From Alphaproteobacteria bacterium bin52 (GTDB lineage Bacteria; Pseudomonadota; Alphaproteobacteria; Thalassobaculales; Thalassobaculaceae), in contig MPMT01000019.1 in the NCBI GenBank assembly GCA_002238645.1, positions 1-64,000 on the forward strand: a stretch of DNA of 64,000 nt, written 5' to 3'. Both the position numbers and the translations under genes were made by a program. The first letter of the stretch is position 1. Every line of letters begins with the position of its first letter. Below the pieces are notes generated by a model that was given only the letters and a program-made list of their open reading frames with translations, ran no database searches and was not told the origin of the DNA. Positions 18,161 through 27,092 of this stretch are shown one piece after another.

Positions 18161-18664
18161 CGATCAGTCCCCTTCGCTGTCTGTGTCCGCTGCGACGCGC
18201 GGGCCGGGGCAGTCGTCCGGGAACCACCGCCCGGCCTGCACCCGCAACGCGTGTGCGGACCGTTCGCCGGGCGCGGAATGCCGGGCGGTTTCCCGGGAGT
18301 GTCCTTCGACGGTCGTTGCCAGCATGCATGTCTCCCTCGCCACGCCATGGGCTCCCGAACCCGGACAGGGGCGAACCCGGCCCGCCAGCGATCCGCCGGA
18401 CCGCGCCGATGCGCGGGCAGCGTGCGAAGTGTCCACGGGTGTCCGCGACCGCGGGAGAAAACAGGAACGCAAGCACCGGGCGCCATGCCGTGCGGTGCTC
18501 CCGCAACCGACGACAGGTCTCGTGACATGCGCCGGCCCGCTGTTCCGGACCAGTGACCGGCACCGGAGGCCTGCCGGCCGCGCACCGCAGGAAGACCAGC
18601 CGCGCCGCCGCGTCATCGCTGCAACCGCGTGCACGTCAAGGAAGGGGTATCCCGCGAGGTTTCC
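18161..18664. other. Stretch without a supported gene
   Basis: About 500 bp of GC-rich sequence between the racemase-family gene and a VOC gene remnant. Three long minus-strand frames cross it, but their composition (Arg, Gly and Pro-rich) is that of non-coding frames. I see nothing else. Confidence 0.5.
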
Positions 18665-18796
18665 GATGATTGGATGAGCCTTGTCGAATCCGGTGTCGGA
18701 GAGCGTCCGGAAGCCTATTCGCTCGTAAGAGGCGATGGAACCGGGTTTGTCGCCGACCCGGATGCCGATGTGGTCCACCTTCTTGAACTCAAGCAT
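18665..18796 (-). pseudogene. Truncated VOC (glyoxalase-fold) gene, first 44 codons
   Basis: The ATG at 18796 opens MLEFKKVDHIGIRVGDK, then IASYERIGFRTLSDTGFDKA, a clear first beta-alpha-beta unit of a vicinal-oxygen-chelate protein with its metal-binding His in VDHIG. Similarity ends after HPII. The expected rest of the domain (at least 80 residues) is missing, although the frame continues with unrelated residues. It is a deletion remnant next to two toxin-antitoxin loci. Confidence 0.7.
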
Positions 18797-18966
18797 TTCG
18801 TGGGCGCCCTTGCCTGGCGGGCGGCACTTCGCGAAGGGTAAGTGCGCCCGCAGGTGGCGAGAAGGTTCCGGGCAGCGGAATTCCGGCCGGGACCGCACTC
18901 CAGCGTTCCGGGCAAAACTGTAAGGTCTTACTTGACAATCCGGACCGCCGCAGTCACCTTACCGTC

Positions 18967-19248
18967 GTGATTGGGAGTATTCGGCACAAGGCGCTCTCGA
19001 GGTACTGGACCCGTGGCCAGGCGAGAGGCTTGAACGGCGAGTGGATGAGCAAGCTAAGGCGCATCCTGTCGGCGCTCGAAGCCGCCGAACGGCCAGAGCA
19101 CATGAACTATCCAGGTTCTTACTTCCACGCGCTGAAGGGCGACAGGGCGGGCCGCTACGCGGTTCGCCTGACGGCCAACTGGCGCGTGACCTTCGGATGG
19201 GCCGAAGACAGCGCCGTGGACGTGGACATAGAGGACTATCATCAATGA
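18967..19248 (+). CDS. higB: HigB-type toxin (RelE/ParE superfamily)
   Basis: A 93-residue toxin of the HigB family, ribosome-dependent mRNA endonucleases. Family features are the opening IGSIRHKALSRYW, the middle LRRILSALEAAERPEHMNYP, and the C-terminal NWRVTFGWAEDSAVDVDIED with the conserved YHQ end. Start is GTG at 18967, which gives the normal N-terminus; no strong ribosome-binding site is visible. The toxin precedes its antitoxin, the usual HigBA order, and overlaps it by four bases. Full length, no lesions. Confidence 0.92.
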   Translation: MIGSIRHKALSRYWTRGQARGLNGEWMSKLRRILSALEAAERPEHMNYPGSYFHALKGDRAGRYAVRLTANWRVTFGWAEDSAVDVDIEDYHQ

Positions 19249-19550
19249 TCGAAAGACACCCTTCCATCGAGCCGGTGCATCCCGGGGAAGTCCTGCGGGA
19301 GGATATCTTGCCTGCGCTCTCAATGAGCAAGACGGCTGTGGCCGATGCTCTCGGCATTTCCCGGCAGACGCTTTACGACATCCTGAACGAGAAGCAGCCG
19401 GTGACCGCCGAGATGGCGGTGCGGTTCGGCAAGCTGTTCGGCAATGGCGGGCGTTTCTGGATCAATCTGCAGCGCAGCCACGACTTGGCGGTCGCCGAGC
19501 GCACGGTGGACGTGTCGGAGATACGGACTGTCGAGGCGCGAGCAGGCTGA
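19245..19550 (+). CDS. higA: HigA-type antitoxin (XRE family)
   Basis: A 101-residue helix-turn-helix antitoxin that neutralises HigB and represses the operon. The segment HPGEVLREDILPALSMSKTA leads into the helix-turn-helix LADALGISRQTLYDILNE-like region (here VADALGISRQTLYDIL). The FWINLQRSHDLAVAE signature follows. Its ATG at 19245 overlaps the higB stop (ATGA), which couples the two. Full length. Confidence 0.94.
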   Translation: MIERHPSIEPVHPGEVLREDILPALSMSKTAVADALGISRQTLYDILNEKQPVTAEMAVRFGKLFGNGGRFWINLQRSHDLAVAERTVDVSEIRTVEARAG

Positions 19551-19645
19551 GCCTCGGAGTGTGGACAGCTGGATCGGAAGTACGGGACGGCTTCGGACGG
19601 CCGGCGGATGATTATTGCAGTGTAATGGTCCGCGAAGACCCCAAT

Positions 19646-19957
19646 TCAGGGCGAGTCTTCGTCCGGCACACCGAGCAGGCGCTCGCTTCGCCAAACCCGG
19701 ACGATGCGCACGTGCTTCGGGTCACGGCGATAGACAATCCGAAATGGCGGCCGGATCAGCTCGCGGAGATAGGGCTGGTCGAACTCCGGGACGATCCGGC
19801 CCATATCGGGATGATCGGCCAGCGCCTCGATACTCACGACAATTTCGTCGATCAGGCGCTCACCCACATCCGGCACGCCTTGTTCCGCGTACCATGCACG
19901 CAGTTCTTCCAGATCGGCGAGTGCGGACTCGGCGATCCGGATGGCGACCTTCGCCAT
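19646..19957 (-). CDS. RelE/ParE-type toxin
   Basis: A 103-residue type II toxin with family landmarks: IRIAESALADLEELRAWYAE at the N-terminus, IEALADHPDMGRIVPE in the middle, and the C-terminal block LIRPPFRIVYRRDPKHVRIV followed by RVWRSERLL. The tandem Arg/Tyr residues of the presumed active site are present. ParE (gyrase poison) or RelE (mRNase) activity cannot be told apart here. It starts 9 bp after the Phd-like antitoxin gene, on the strand opposite to higBA, with convergent orientation. Confidence 0.9.
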   Translation of the reverse strand: MAKVAIRIAESALADLEELRAWYAEQGVPDVGERLIDEIVVSIEALADHPDMGRIVPEFDQPYLRELIRPPFRIVYRRDPKHVRIVRVWRSERLLGVPDEDSP

Positions 19958-19966
19958 GCGCCTACT

Positions 19967-20236
19967 TCAAGCCGAGCCGAGCCGAGCCTTCGCGTCTGCA
20001 AGAGACAGCTCTCGACCGGCCTCCAGGTCGGCGAGACCTGCGACGACCGCGCGCATGAACGCCCGCTCCTCCTCGGCCATCTCGTAGTCGGTCACCGACT
20101 GCACGACGGCCACACCGCGCCCGCGACTGGTGAGCAGCACCGGACGATGTGTGTTTGTCACATGCTTGACGATGCGGCCGGGGTTCACCTTCAGGTCGGT
20201 TAGCGGAACGATGTCCTCGGAGAACTTGGTGCTCAT
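19967..20236 (-). CDS. Phd/YefM-type antitoxin
   Basis: An 89-residue antitoxin of the Phd/YefM superfamily. The N-terminal DNA-binding part includes VPLTDLKVNPGRIVKHVTNT and RPVLLTSRGRGVAVVQSVTD, the typical Phd sheet and helix. The acidic C-terminus (DLEAGRELSLADAKARLG) should wrap the toxin. It precedes the toxin gene by 9 bp in one operon and is expected to autoregulate it. Intact. Confidence 0.92.
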   Translation of the reverse strand: MSTKFSEDIVPLTDLKVNPGRIVKHVTNTHRPVLLTSRGRGVAVVQSVTDYEMAEEERAFMRAVVAGLADLEAGRELSLADAKARLGSA

Positions 20237-20815
20237 GTCGGATCCTCAAGCCCTGTGAACAGGTCCGACAATAGCACCTGTAAACGGATCTTTCCAGCTC
20301 GAAACCGGCGGCTGGGCGCGACCGATTCACTGGTAGAACGCAAGGTGTCACTTTAGCCCAGGTGGCCAGGGCGAAGATGCCGGGATCGGCCGGCGTGGTC
20401 AGTCCTCGTTCGGCAGCAGGATGGTACGGATTTCACCGCCCGGGGGCGGGCGCGAATCTCGTTGCATGACAGGCGCATCAGGCGACCTGCGCGCGGGACC
20501 GCGTGCCGCTGGTCCGTAGTGGACGAGCGGCATCGGACGGGTCGGCGCCTCGCTCCGACAGGACAGGCATGAGGCCCGGTCATGCGCGCGGCGCGCCTGT
20601 GCGCCGTGTGGGGCAATCCGGCCGCAAAATCGTCCCGGTTCCCGGAGCCGCGCTCACCGACCGGAGCCGGATCGGGCGGCGGGAAGAACGGGACATGGGG
20701 ACGGGACCGCCGAGGTTGAAAGGCAGTGCGCGATCGCCCTCGGCGAGATGGTGAGCACGCCGCATCCGAACTATAGTTGGCGACAGATCCCGGTCTCCGG
20801 CTAGGGAGCGTGCGC
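20237..20815. other. Intergenic stretch upstream of betC
   Basis: 579 bp between the divergent antitoxin and choline-sulfatase genes, so it should hold both promoters. A 10-bp dyad aactatagtt at 20769-20778 precedes betC by about 40 bp and contains a TATAGT -10-like hexamer; no convincing -35 accompanies it. No coding frame here is believable. Confidence 0.4.
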
Positions 20816-22333
20816 ATGGCCCGGCGTCCGAACATCCTTTTCGTCATGGTCGACCAGCTTGCGCCGCAAGTACTGTCCGCCTACGGCGGAAAACGCGTGA
20901 AGACGCCGCATATCGACAATCTTGCTGCCGAAGGCATCGTGTTCCAGAACGCCTACTGCAACTTCCCGCTCTGCGCTCCGGCACGTTTCTCGATGTTGAG
21001 CGGACAGCTCCCCTCGCGCATCGGCGCGTTCGACAACGCGGTCGAGTTTCCCGCCTCGGTACCGACCTTCCAGCATTACCTGCGCCTTGCCGGCTATCGG
21101 ACCTGTCTTGCCGGCAAGATGCACTTTGTCGGACCGGATCAGCTGCACGGCTACGAGGAACGGATCACCACGGACGTCTACCCGGCGAATTTTCTCTGGA
21201 CACCGGACTGGCGGCTCGGTCCGGAGCAATGGCTCGAGTGGTATCACAGCATGCGCGCCGTGCTTGATGCCGGGCCGCACCGCAAGAGCGTCAACATTGC
21301 CTATGACGACGAGGTCGAGTTCGAGGCGATACGGTGGCTGCACGAACATGCCGACCAGGGTGACGGGCGGCCGTTCGCACTCACGGTCTCTTTCTTCTCA
21401 CCGCACGATCCCTATCTGGCGCCTCCGGCCTGGCTCGCGCGCAGCCGGTCCGGCGGGGTCGACCGGCCGGTTGTACCCGATATACCGCTTGAAGAACGTG
21501 ACCCGCACAGCCGTCGCCACTGGTTCCTGACGGGCCGGCACCTGGACCCGGTCAACGAGGCGGACGTCCTTCGCATGCGCCTCGCCTATTCCGCGGTAAC
21601 AAGTTACGTGGATGCGAAGATCGGCAGGATTCTCGAGACGCTGGACCAGATTGGTGCGGCCGGGAATACCCTCGTCGTGTTTACCTCGGATCATGGTGAT
21701 TCGCTTGGCGAGCGCGGGCTTTTCTTCAAGATGTCGTTTTTCGAGTGGTCGGTCCGCGTACCGCTGATCCTGCACGCCCCCTTCGCCTTAGGCCCCAGAC
21801 GCGTGTACGAAAACGTCTCTCACCTCGACCTGTTCCCGACCCTGCTCGAACTGACGGGAAACGGTGAGCTGCCGGAACTGGCGCTGCCGGTCGACGGACA
21901 CTCGTTGATCCCGATTGCGACCGGACCGGTAACGGACTGGCCCGATACCGTGCTGGCGGAGTACACGGCCGAGGGTGTCACCGCGCCGATGGTGATGGTT
22001 CGCAAGGGGCGGCACAAGCTGATCACGAGTTCCGAAGATCCACCGCTGTTGTTCGATCTCGAACTCGATCCGGACGAGACCCGGAACCTGGCAGGCGACG
22101 CCGGCTCGGCGGAAGTTCAGGCGGATCTCGAGGCGGTCGCGGCCGCAACCTGGGACATGCCGGCGCTTGACAGGGCGGTACGACAGGCACAGGCGGCACG
22201 GCGCGTTGTCGGTGGCGCGCTCGCAACCGGCGTTCACCGGCCCTGGGACTATCAGCCGATGCGGGACGCTTCGAGGACATACTACCGTGAAGCAGGTGAT
22301 GTCCGGGATGCCTATTCCGGGACTATCGGTTGA
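20816..22333 (+). CDS. betC: Choline-sulfatase
   Basis: A 505-residue sulfatase that hydrolyses choline-O-sulfate to choline and sulfate. N-terminal PNILFVMVDQLAPQVLSAYG carries metal ligands. The formylglycine motif is LCAPARFSMLSG (Cys-x-Pro-x-Arg). The BetC-type blocks PSRIGAFDNAVEFPA and CLAGKMHFVGPDQLHGYEER are present, and FTSDHGDSLGERGLFFK holds further metal ligands. The ATG at 20816 has gggag upstream; the codon at 20777 lacks one. The neighbouring GMC dehydrogenase, convergent downstream, may oxidise the choline released. No betaine aldehyde dehydrogenase is in the window. Confidence 0.93.
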   Translation: MARRPNILFVMVDQLAPQVLSAYGGKRVKTPHIDNLAAEGIVFQNAYCNFPLCAPARFSMLSGQLPSRIGAFDNAVEFPASVPTFQHYLRLAGYRTCLAGKMHFVGPDQLHGYEERITTDVYPANFLWTPDWRLGPEQWLEWYHSMRAVLDAGPHRKSVNIAYDDEVEFEAIRWLHEHADQGDGRPFALTVSFFSPHDPYLAPPAWLARSRSGGVDRPVVPDIPLEERDPHSRRHWFLTGRHLDPVNEADVLRMRLAYSAVTSYVDAKIGRILETLDQIGAAGNTLVVFTSDHGDSLGERGLFFKMSFFEWSVRVPLILHAPFALGPRRVYENVSHLDLFPTLLELTGNGELPELALPVDGHSLIPIATGPVTDWPDTVLAEYTAEGVTAPMVMVRKGRHKLITSSEDPPLLFDLELDPDETRNLAGDAGSAEVQADLEAVAAATWDMPALDRAVRQAQAARRVVGGALATGVHRPWDYQPMRDASRTYYREAGDVRDAYSGTIG

Positions 22334-22416
22334 CACCTGTCGAGCGCGACCGGCAGTCCGGGACCCCGGGGTGGAGCAGGCATCTCCTGTACCCGAATGG
22401 ATGTCACACGGACCGG

Positions 22417-24042
22417 TCAGGCCGCACGGGCCGCGTGGTCCACGCCGGCGTCCGCGTCCTCGAGGATCATGCGCGCGGCCTTCTCGCCGATCATGATCGA
22501 AGGTGCGTTGGTGTTGCCCGAGGTCAGTGTCGGCATGATCGAGGCGTCAACAACCCTGAGCCCGGCCAGCCCGTGCACCCGCAGCCGGTCATCCACCACG
22601 GCCATCGGGTCCGATCCCATCTTGCAGGTCCCCACCGGGTGGTAGGTGGTCTCGGCCGTCTGCCGGACCCAGTCGAGCAGCTCTTCGTCGCCGGCACGCG
22701 AAACTCCTGGTGCGATCTCCTCGCCGACGAACCCCTCGAGTGCCGGCGCCCCCATCCAGTCGCGGGCAATGCGCATCGCGGCCAGCAGCTTCGTGCGGTC
22801 ATCCACGGTCGAGAGGAAATTGAACCGGATCGTCGGAGGGTCGGCGGCGTCGGCCGAGGCAAGGTGGATCGAGCCGATACTGTCCGGACGCAGCACATGG
22901 GTGATCAGGGTCAGCCCGCGCTGATCGGCAATGTTCATGTTCCGCCCGATCAGGAACGGCATGATCGACATGCCCACATCCGGCGAATCGAGGCCCTCGC
23001 GAGTCCTGACATAGGCGCGCACCGGTGACGCCGGCAGTGCCAGGAACCCCTCTCCCTTCAGGCCGTAACGCAACACTTGCCGCACCATGCCGATGCCGCG
23101 GGCCAGGTCATTGTAGGTCACGCCACGTCTGGTGACCGCCCACTTCATGCGCGGTGCGTAATGATCGCGCAGGTTCTCGCCCACGCCGGGCAGCTCGTGG
23201 ACCGGTTCGATCCCGAGTTCCCTCAGCAACCCAGCCTGGCCGATGCCCGAAAGCTCCAGCAGCTGTGGTGAGTTGATCGATCCGGCGCTTACGATCACTT
23301 CGCGCGTGGCGTGGGCCTGGAACGGCATCGCATTCCGGCTGTATCGCACACCGGTGCACCGCCCTCCCTCAAGCACGAGCCTCTCGGCGAGCGCATCGGT
23401 AACGATCTCGAGATTGGACCGACCGCGTGCCGGGTCGAGGTAGCAGCGAGCGGTACTCATGCGCCGGCCACGCTGGATGGTGGCCTGGGTCAGGCCGATC
23501 CCGTCCTGGCTCGCGCCATTGTAGTCCGGACTGCGCTGGATGCCGATCTCGCCCGCGGCAGCGAACAGGGCGTCGTAGAGCGGTCCGCCCTCGCGCGGCT
23601 CGGTGACCCTGAGCGGACCGGACCGGCCGCGATAGGCATCATCACCGCCGTCATAGCGTTCCATCGACTTGAAGAACGGCAACACGTCCTGATAGCTCCA
23701 GCCGCGGTTGCCGAGCTGGGCCCAGTGATCGAAGTCCTGGGCCTGGCCGCGCACGAACACCATCCCGTTGATCGAGCTCGAGCCACCGAGCAGTTTGCCG
23801 CGCGGAACCGGAATGCGGCGCCGGCCGGATCCCTCGTCGGGTTCCGAAGAGTAGAGCCAGTTCGCCCGCGGGTTGTCGATCAGCTTCGCAAACCCCACCG
23901 GGATTCGCGACCAGGGATGGCTGGGCCTGCCGGCCTCGAGCAACAGCACCGAGTGGCGTCCGCCATCGGACAGCCTGTTGGCGAGAACCGAGCCCGCAGA
24001 ACCGGCGCCGACGATCACGTAGTCATAACGGCTTTCCTGCAT
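22417..24042 (-). CDS. GMC-family FAD dehydrogenase (choline dehydrogenase-like)
   Basis: A 541-residue glucose-methanol-choline oxidoreductase. It has the FAD-binding motif [18 protein letters not shown] at the N-terminus, the GMC signatures [18 protein letters not shown] and [17 protein letters not shown], and the catalytic C-terminal HPVGTCKMG (about 467) with [16 protein letters not shown] at 24042 with gaggag upstream. Beside betC, choline oxidation (BetA) is possible, but many paralogues oxidise other alcohols and no aldehyde dehydrogenase is near. The paralogue at 45079 belongs to the F420 cluster. A decayed GMC tail lies just upstream. Confidence 0.88.
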   Translation of the reverse strand: MQESRYDYVIVGAGSAGSVLANRLSDGGRHSVLLLEAGRPSHPWSRIPVGFAKLIDNPRANWLYSSEPDEGSGRRRIPVPRGKLLGGSSSINGMVFVRGQAQDFDHWAQLGNRGWSYQDVLPFFKSMERYDGGDDAYRGRSGPLRVTEPREGGPLYDALFAAAGEIGIQRSPDYNGASQDGIGLTQATIQRGRRMSTARCYLDPARGRSNLEIVTDALAERLVLEGGRCTGVRYSRNAMPFQAHATREVIVSAGSINSPQLLELSGIGQAGLLRELGIEPVHELPGVGENLRDHYAPRMKWAVTRRGVTYNDLARGIGMVRQVLRYGLKGEGFLALPASPVRAYVRTREGLDSPDVGMSIMPFLIGRNMNIADQRGLTLITHVLRPDSIGSIHLASADAADPPTIRFNFLSTVDDRTKLLAAMRIARDWMGAPALEGFVGEEIAPGVSRAGDEELLDWVRQTAETTYHPVGTCKMGSDPMAVVDDRLRVHGLAGLRVVDASIMPTLTSGNTNAPSIMIGEKAARMILEDADAGVDHAARAA

Positions 24043-24125
24043 CGACCCTGCTCCTCGCACAGTGTTCCCGCTCTTCTGCGGATCGGAACCGAGAATAGAA
24101 CGGCGACAGCGCCACTGCGAGTGGT

Positions 24126-24290
24126 TCAGCCTGCTCGGCCCCATGCGCCTTCCAGGTCCGGGACGACACCGTGTGCCGCCTGCCTGCCGATCATAATCGA
24201 CGGCGCACCGGGATTGCCCGAGGCGAGCACCGGCATGATCGAGGCGCTGGCATCCCCCGCGGCCAGCCAGCCCGTGCGCCCCACAGCAGG
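24126..24290 (-). pseudogene. Remnant C-terminus of a second GMC oxidoreductase
   Basis: A minus-strand frame reads LAAGDASASIMPVLASGNPG, then APSIMIGRQAAHG, ending at the stop 24126-24128. This matches the last 45 residues of the adjacent intact GMC protein ([20 protein letters not shown] and onward). The preceding HGLAG motif is in another frame. Nothing earlier in the gene survives. It is probably the tail of a former tandem duplicate. Confidence 0.8.
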
Positions 24291-24547
24291 CCGAGCGCGC
24301 GCCCAAGCCCGGCGTGCACTTGCCCGGACGTCTTCACCCGGTCAATGGGCGCGTTTCAATCGATCCAATCGTTGATATCCGGATTGCGGGCCTCCTCCTT
24401 GAGGCCGCTGGTCGCAGCAGGACGCCATAACCTCCAGGCGGGGGACTTCCGGCCCCCTTACCCACGGCATCATGCCGGGTGCGCTCTCTGGGTCTGCTGG
24501 CGACATCCGTCCCGGTGTCACCCGCTCCGAGAGTATCGCGGCGGGGA

Positions 24548-25102
24548 TCACGCCAGCCAGTCGGCCATCCACGAGGTGTCCATGTCAGCCAGGAAATCCC
24601 GGGCGGTCTGCCAGTAGACATCGCGGATGTGGTTCATCATTTCGTATTCCTCGTCCCGGAGCGTACGCCAGCGCCGGGCCGGAACACCGGCCCACAGCTC
24701 GCCCGACCGGATCACCTTGCCCGGAGAAAGCAGGGAGTGCGCCGCGAGCATGCCCTCGCTCTCGATCACCGAACCGTCGAGAACGGTCGATCCCATGCCG
24801 ACGAAGGCGCGGTCCTGCAGGGTGCAGGCATGGATGATGCAGGCGTGGCCGACGGTGACACCGTCACCGATCGTTGTCGCGAGGTGGGCCGGCCGATCGA
24901 CATGGACGACCGTGTTGTCCTGGATGTTGGTCCGGGTGCCGATCCTGATCGCGTTGCCGTCGCCGCGCAGCGTCACGCTGTACCAGATGCTGGCCTCGGC
25001 CGCGATCTCGACGTCGCCCAGCACAGCGGCGTTCTCGGCGATGAAACACCCGGGATGGATCTTCGGACGCCTGCCCCTGTAGCTGCGGACGACCGGGCGC
25101 AT
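24548..25102 (-). CDS. Gamma-carbonic anhydrase-like hexapeptide protein
   Basis: A 184-residue left-handed beta-helix protein of the gamma-carbonic anhydrase/YrdA/PaaY group. Hexapeptide repeats run from about residue 15 to 135 (FIAENAAVLGDVEIAAEASI). Likely metal ligands are His in VVHVDR and the His pair in VGHACIIHAC. The C-terminal helix includes LRDEEYEMMNHI. Carbonic anhydrase activity is not certain for this subgroup; some act as thioesterases or transferases. It starts 5 bp after the SDR gene, in the same operon. Confidence 0.85.
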   Translation of the reverse strand: MRPVVRSYRGRRPKIHPGCFIAENAAVLGDVEIAAEASIWYSVTLRGDGNAIRIGTRTNIQDNTVVHVDRPAHLATTIGDGVTVGHACIIHACTLQDRAFVGMGSTVLDGSVIESEGMLAAHSLLSPGKVIRSGELWAGVPARRWRTLRDEEYEMMNHIRDVYWQTARDFLADMDTSWMADWLA

Positions 25103-25107
25103 GCCGA

Positions 25108-25902
25108 TCAGCCGATCTTCGCCGACAGGCCCCCGTCAACCGGCATGATCAGGCCGGTCACATAGGCCGCCTCGTCAGAGGCGAGGAACAGGGCCGCATT
25201 GGCCACGTCCCAGGCTGTCCCCATCTGCTGCAGCAACGGTACCCGCTCATGGCGCGCCTGGCGCACCGTCTCGCGGTCGACGTTCTGTTCACGCGCCCGG
25301 CGTTCGATCGCCATCGGCGTGTCCATCAGCCCGGGCAGGATCGCGTTGGCCCGAACACCCCACGACGCGTTTTCCATCGCGAGGTGGTGGGTCAGGGTGT
25401 TCACCGCGCCCTTGCCGGTCTTGTAGGTCACCGTGTTGTGGGAACAGGTCGAGGCGATCGAGGAGATGTTGATGATCACGCCCGACCGCTGCTCTCGCAT
25501 CACCGGCAGGACATGCTTGCAGACCAGGAACATTCCGGTGACGTTCATCGCCATCAGGAAATCCCAGGTCTCGCGGTCCATCCCGGTGGTCTCGCGATCG
25601 CCCTCGGACCGGCCGACATTGTTGTGCAGGATGTCGATCCGCCCGAACCGGTCGACGCAACCGGACGCGATCCCGGCACAGTCCTCCTCGCGGGTGATGT
25701 CGGCGGCGAACACGTCGGCCTGGGCACCCTCGGCTTCGCACAGGGTCCGGGTCTCCGCGGCGCGGTCGAGGTCCCTGTCGACCAGGAAGAGCCGCGCGCC
25801 TTCCCGGGCGAAGCGAAGTGCGGTTGCGCGGCCGTTGCCGATGGTCTCGCCCGGCTGCTGCCCGGCTCCGACGATAATGGCGACCTTGCCCTCGAGACGC
25901 AT
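25108..25902 (-). CDS. SDR-family oxidoreductase
   Basis: A 264-residue classical short-chain dehydrogenase. Features are the nucleotide-binding start KVAIIVGAGQQPGETIGNGR, LHNNVG, and catalytic Ser in IINISSIAS with Tyr and Lys in VTYKTGKGAV. The C-terminus ends VTGLIMPVDGGLSAKIG. An Asp in LVDRD after the second strand suggests NAD preference. The nucleotide-binding turn has a few extra residues (GQQPGE). Its substrate is unknown. It precedes the hexapeptide-protein gene by 5 bp. Confidence 0.88.
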   Translation of the reverse strand: MRLEGKVAIIVGAGQQPGETIGNGRATALRFAREGARLFLVDRDLDRAAETRTLCEAEGAQADVFAADITREEDCAGIASGCVDRFGRIDILHNNVGRSEGDRETTGMDRETWDFLMAMNVTGMFLVCKHVLPVMREQRSGVIINISSIASTCSHNTVTYKTGKGAVNTLTHHLAMENASWGVRANAILPGLMDTPMAIERRAREQNVDRETVRQARHERVPLLQQMGTAWDVANAALFLASDEAAYVTGLIMPVDGGLSAKIG

Positions 25903-25994
25903 GGGTCCTGTCCTCGTTCAGTGATCCGGCCCGATAGCGGCGCCTTCCCGGTTTCGCGCGGCCATTGCCCCCGCGCGCCCGGCTGGCCCCGCGT

Positions 25995-26486
25995 CTATCG
26001 CTTGGAGAACTGGAAGCTGCGGCGCGCCTTGCGCTTGCCGTACTTCTTGCGCTCCACCACCCGCGGGTCACGGGTCAGGAACCCGCCCTTCTTCAGCACC
26101 GGCCGCAGGTCGGGCTCGTAGTTGGTGAGCGCCTTGGCGATCCCGTGGCGCACCGCACCGGCCTGTCCGGACAACCCGCCTCCGCCGACGGTGCACACCA
26201 CGTCGTACTGGTCGGTCCGGCCTGCCGCATCGAACGGCTGGCCGATAAGCATGCGCAGCACGGGGCGTGCAAAGTAGACCTCGATGTCACGGCCGTTCAC
26301 GTTGACCCGGCCGAGACCAGGCTTGATCCAGACCCGCGCGATGGCGTTCTTGCGCTTGCCGGTGGCATAGGCCCGGCCGTGCGCATCGATCTTCGGCTCG
26401 GGTGCCGCCTGCTCTTCCTGCGACTGCAGGGCGCCGAGCAAGTCAAGGCCGGTCGCGTCCGTCTGCACCTGGTCTTCCATTGCCAT
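25995..26486 (-). CDS. rpsI: 30S ribosomal protein S9
   Basis: A 163-residue S9 with an N-terminal extension of about 38 residues, then the conserved core [38 protein letters not shown] and the basic end [11 protein letters not shown] that reaches the ribosomal P-site. The extension and core are typical for alphaproteobacteria. It follows rplM by 4 bp; the pair is almost universally co-transcribed. Confidence 0.98.
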   Translation of the reverse strand: MAMEDQVQTDATGLDLLGALQSQEEQAAPEPKIDAHGRAYATGKRKNAIARVWIKPGLGRVNVNGRDIEVYFARPVLRMLIGQPFDAAGRTDQYDVVCTVGGGGLSGQAGAVRHGIAKALTNYEPDLRPVLKKGGFLTRDPRVVERKKYGKRKARRSFQFSKR

Positions 26487-26490
26487 TGTG

Positions 26491-26949
26491 CTACCTCTTG
26501 TTCTTGGGATTCATCGCACCGACGTCGAGGACTTCCGGCTGCTGGGCCTCGTGCGGATGGGACGGGCCGGCATAGACCTTCAGGTTTGACATCTGTCGAC
26601 GGCCGAGCGGACCGCGGCTGATCATCCGCTCCACCGCCTTGAGCACCACCCGTTCCGGGTGCTTGCCCTCAAGGATCTTGCCCGCGGTAATCGACTTGAT
26701 GCCGCCGGGATAGCCGGTGTGGCGGTAGTAGGTCTTGTCCGACCGCTTGTTGCCGGTCAGCTTTACCTTCTCGGCATTGACCACGATGATGTTGTCGCCG
26801 CAGTCCATATGCGGGGTGAAGATGGGCTTGTGCTTGCCGCGCAACCGCAGGGCAATCACGCTCGCGAGCCGTCCGAGCACCAGGCCCTCGGCATCGATCA
26901 GCCACCACTTCTTTTCGATGTCGCCCGGTCTCGCCGTGTAGGTCTTCAT
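26491..26949 (-). CDS. rplM: 50S ribosomal protein L13
   Basis: A 152-residue L13, an early-assembly protein of the large subunit. Conserved blocks are [48 protein letters not shown] and [20 protein letters not shown]. First gene of the rplM-rpsI operon. Its promoter should lie in the 142 bp up to the quinone oxidoreductase stop, where an AT-rich palindrome is found. Confidence 0.98.
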   Translation of the reverse strand: MKTYTARPGDIEKKWWLIDAEGLVLGRLASVIALRLRGKHKPIFTPHMDCGDNIIVVNAEKVKLTGNKRSDKTYYRHTGYPGGIKSITAGKILEGKHPERVVLKAVERMISRGPLGRRQMSNLKVYAGPSHPHEAQQPEVLDVGAMNPKNKR

Positions 26950-27074
26950 GATCTGTCACCCTTCGGTCGGTGGCGCGGCGACGCGCATTCTCACTGTTCG
27001 CAACCAGGGGTGTACGCAGCCCAGTTGCGATCGTCAAGACCGGAAAATTCCTTTTGGTCCATGCAGTTGTATTA

Positions 27075-27092
27075 ACGGTATTATAATACCGT
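27075..27092. promoter_or_regulatory. AT-rich perfect palindrome upstream of rplM
   Basis: acggtattataataccgt is an 18-bp perfect dyad whose last base is also the last base of the quinone oxidoreductase stop codon. It contains TATAAT on both strands. It may act as an operator, a -10 element for the rplM operon, or a weak hairpin ending the upstream gene. No matching -35 box was found. Confidence 0.45.

Noticed and set aside
24291-24547. Small gene ending GLKEEARNPDINDWID on the minus strand
   Set aside because: Only about 30 residues are open and no family or start is recognisable; possibly the tail of a lost gene, but unsupported.
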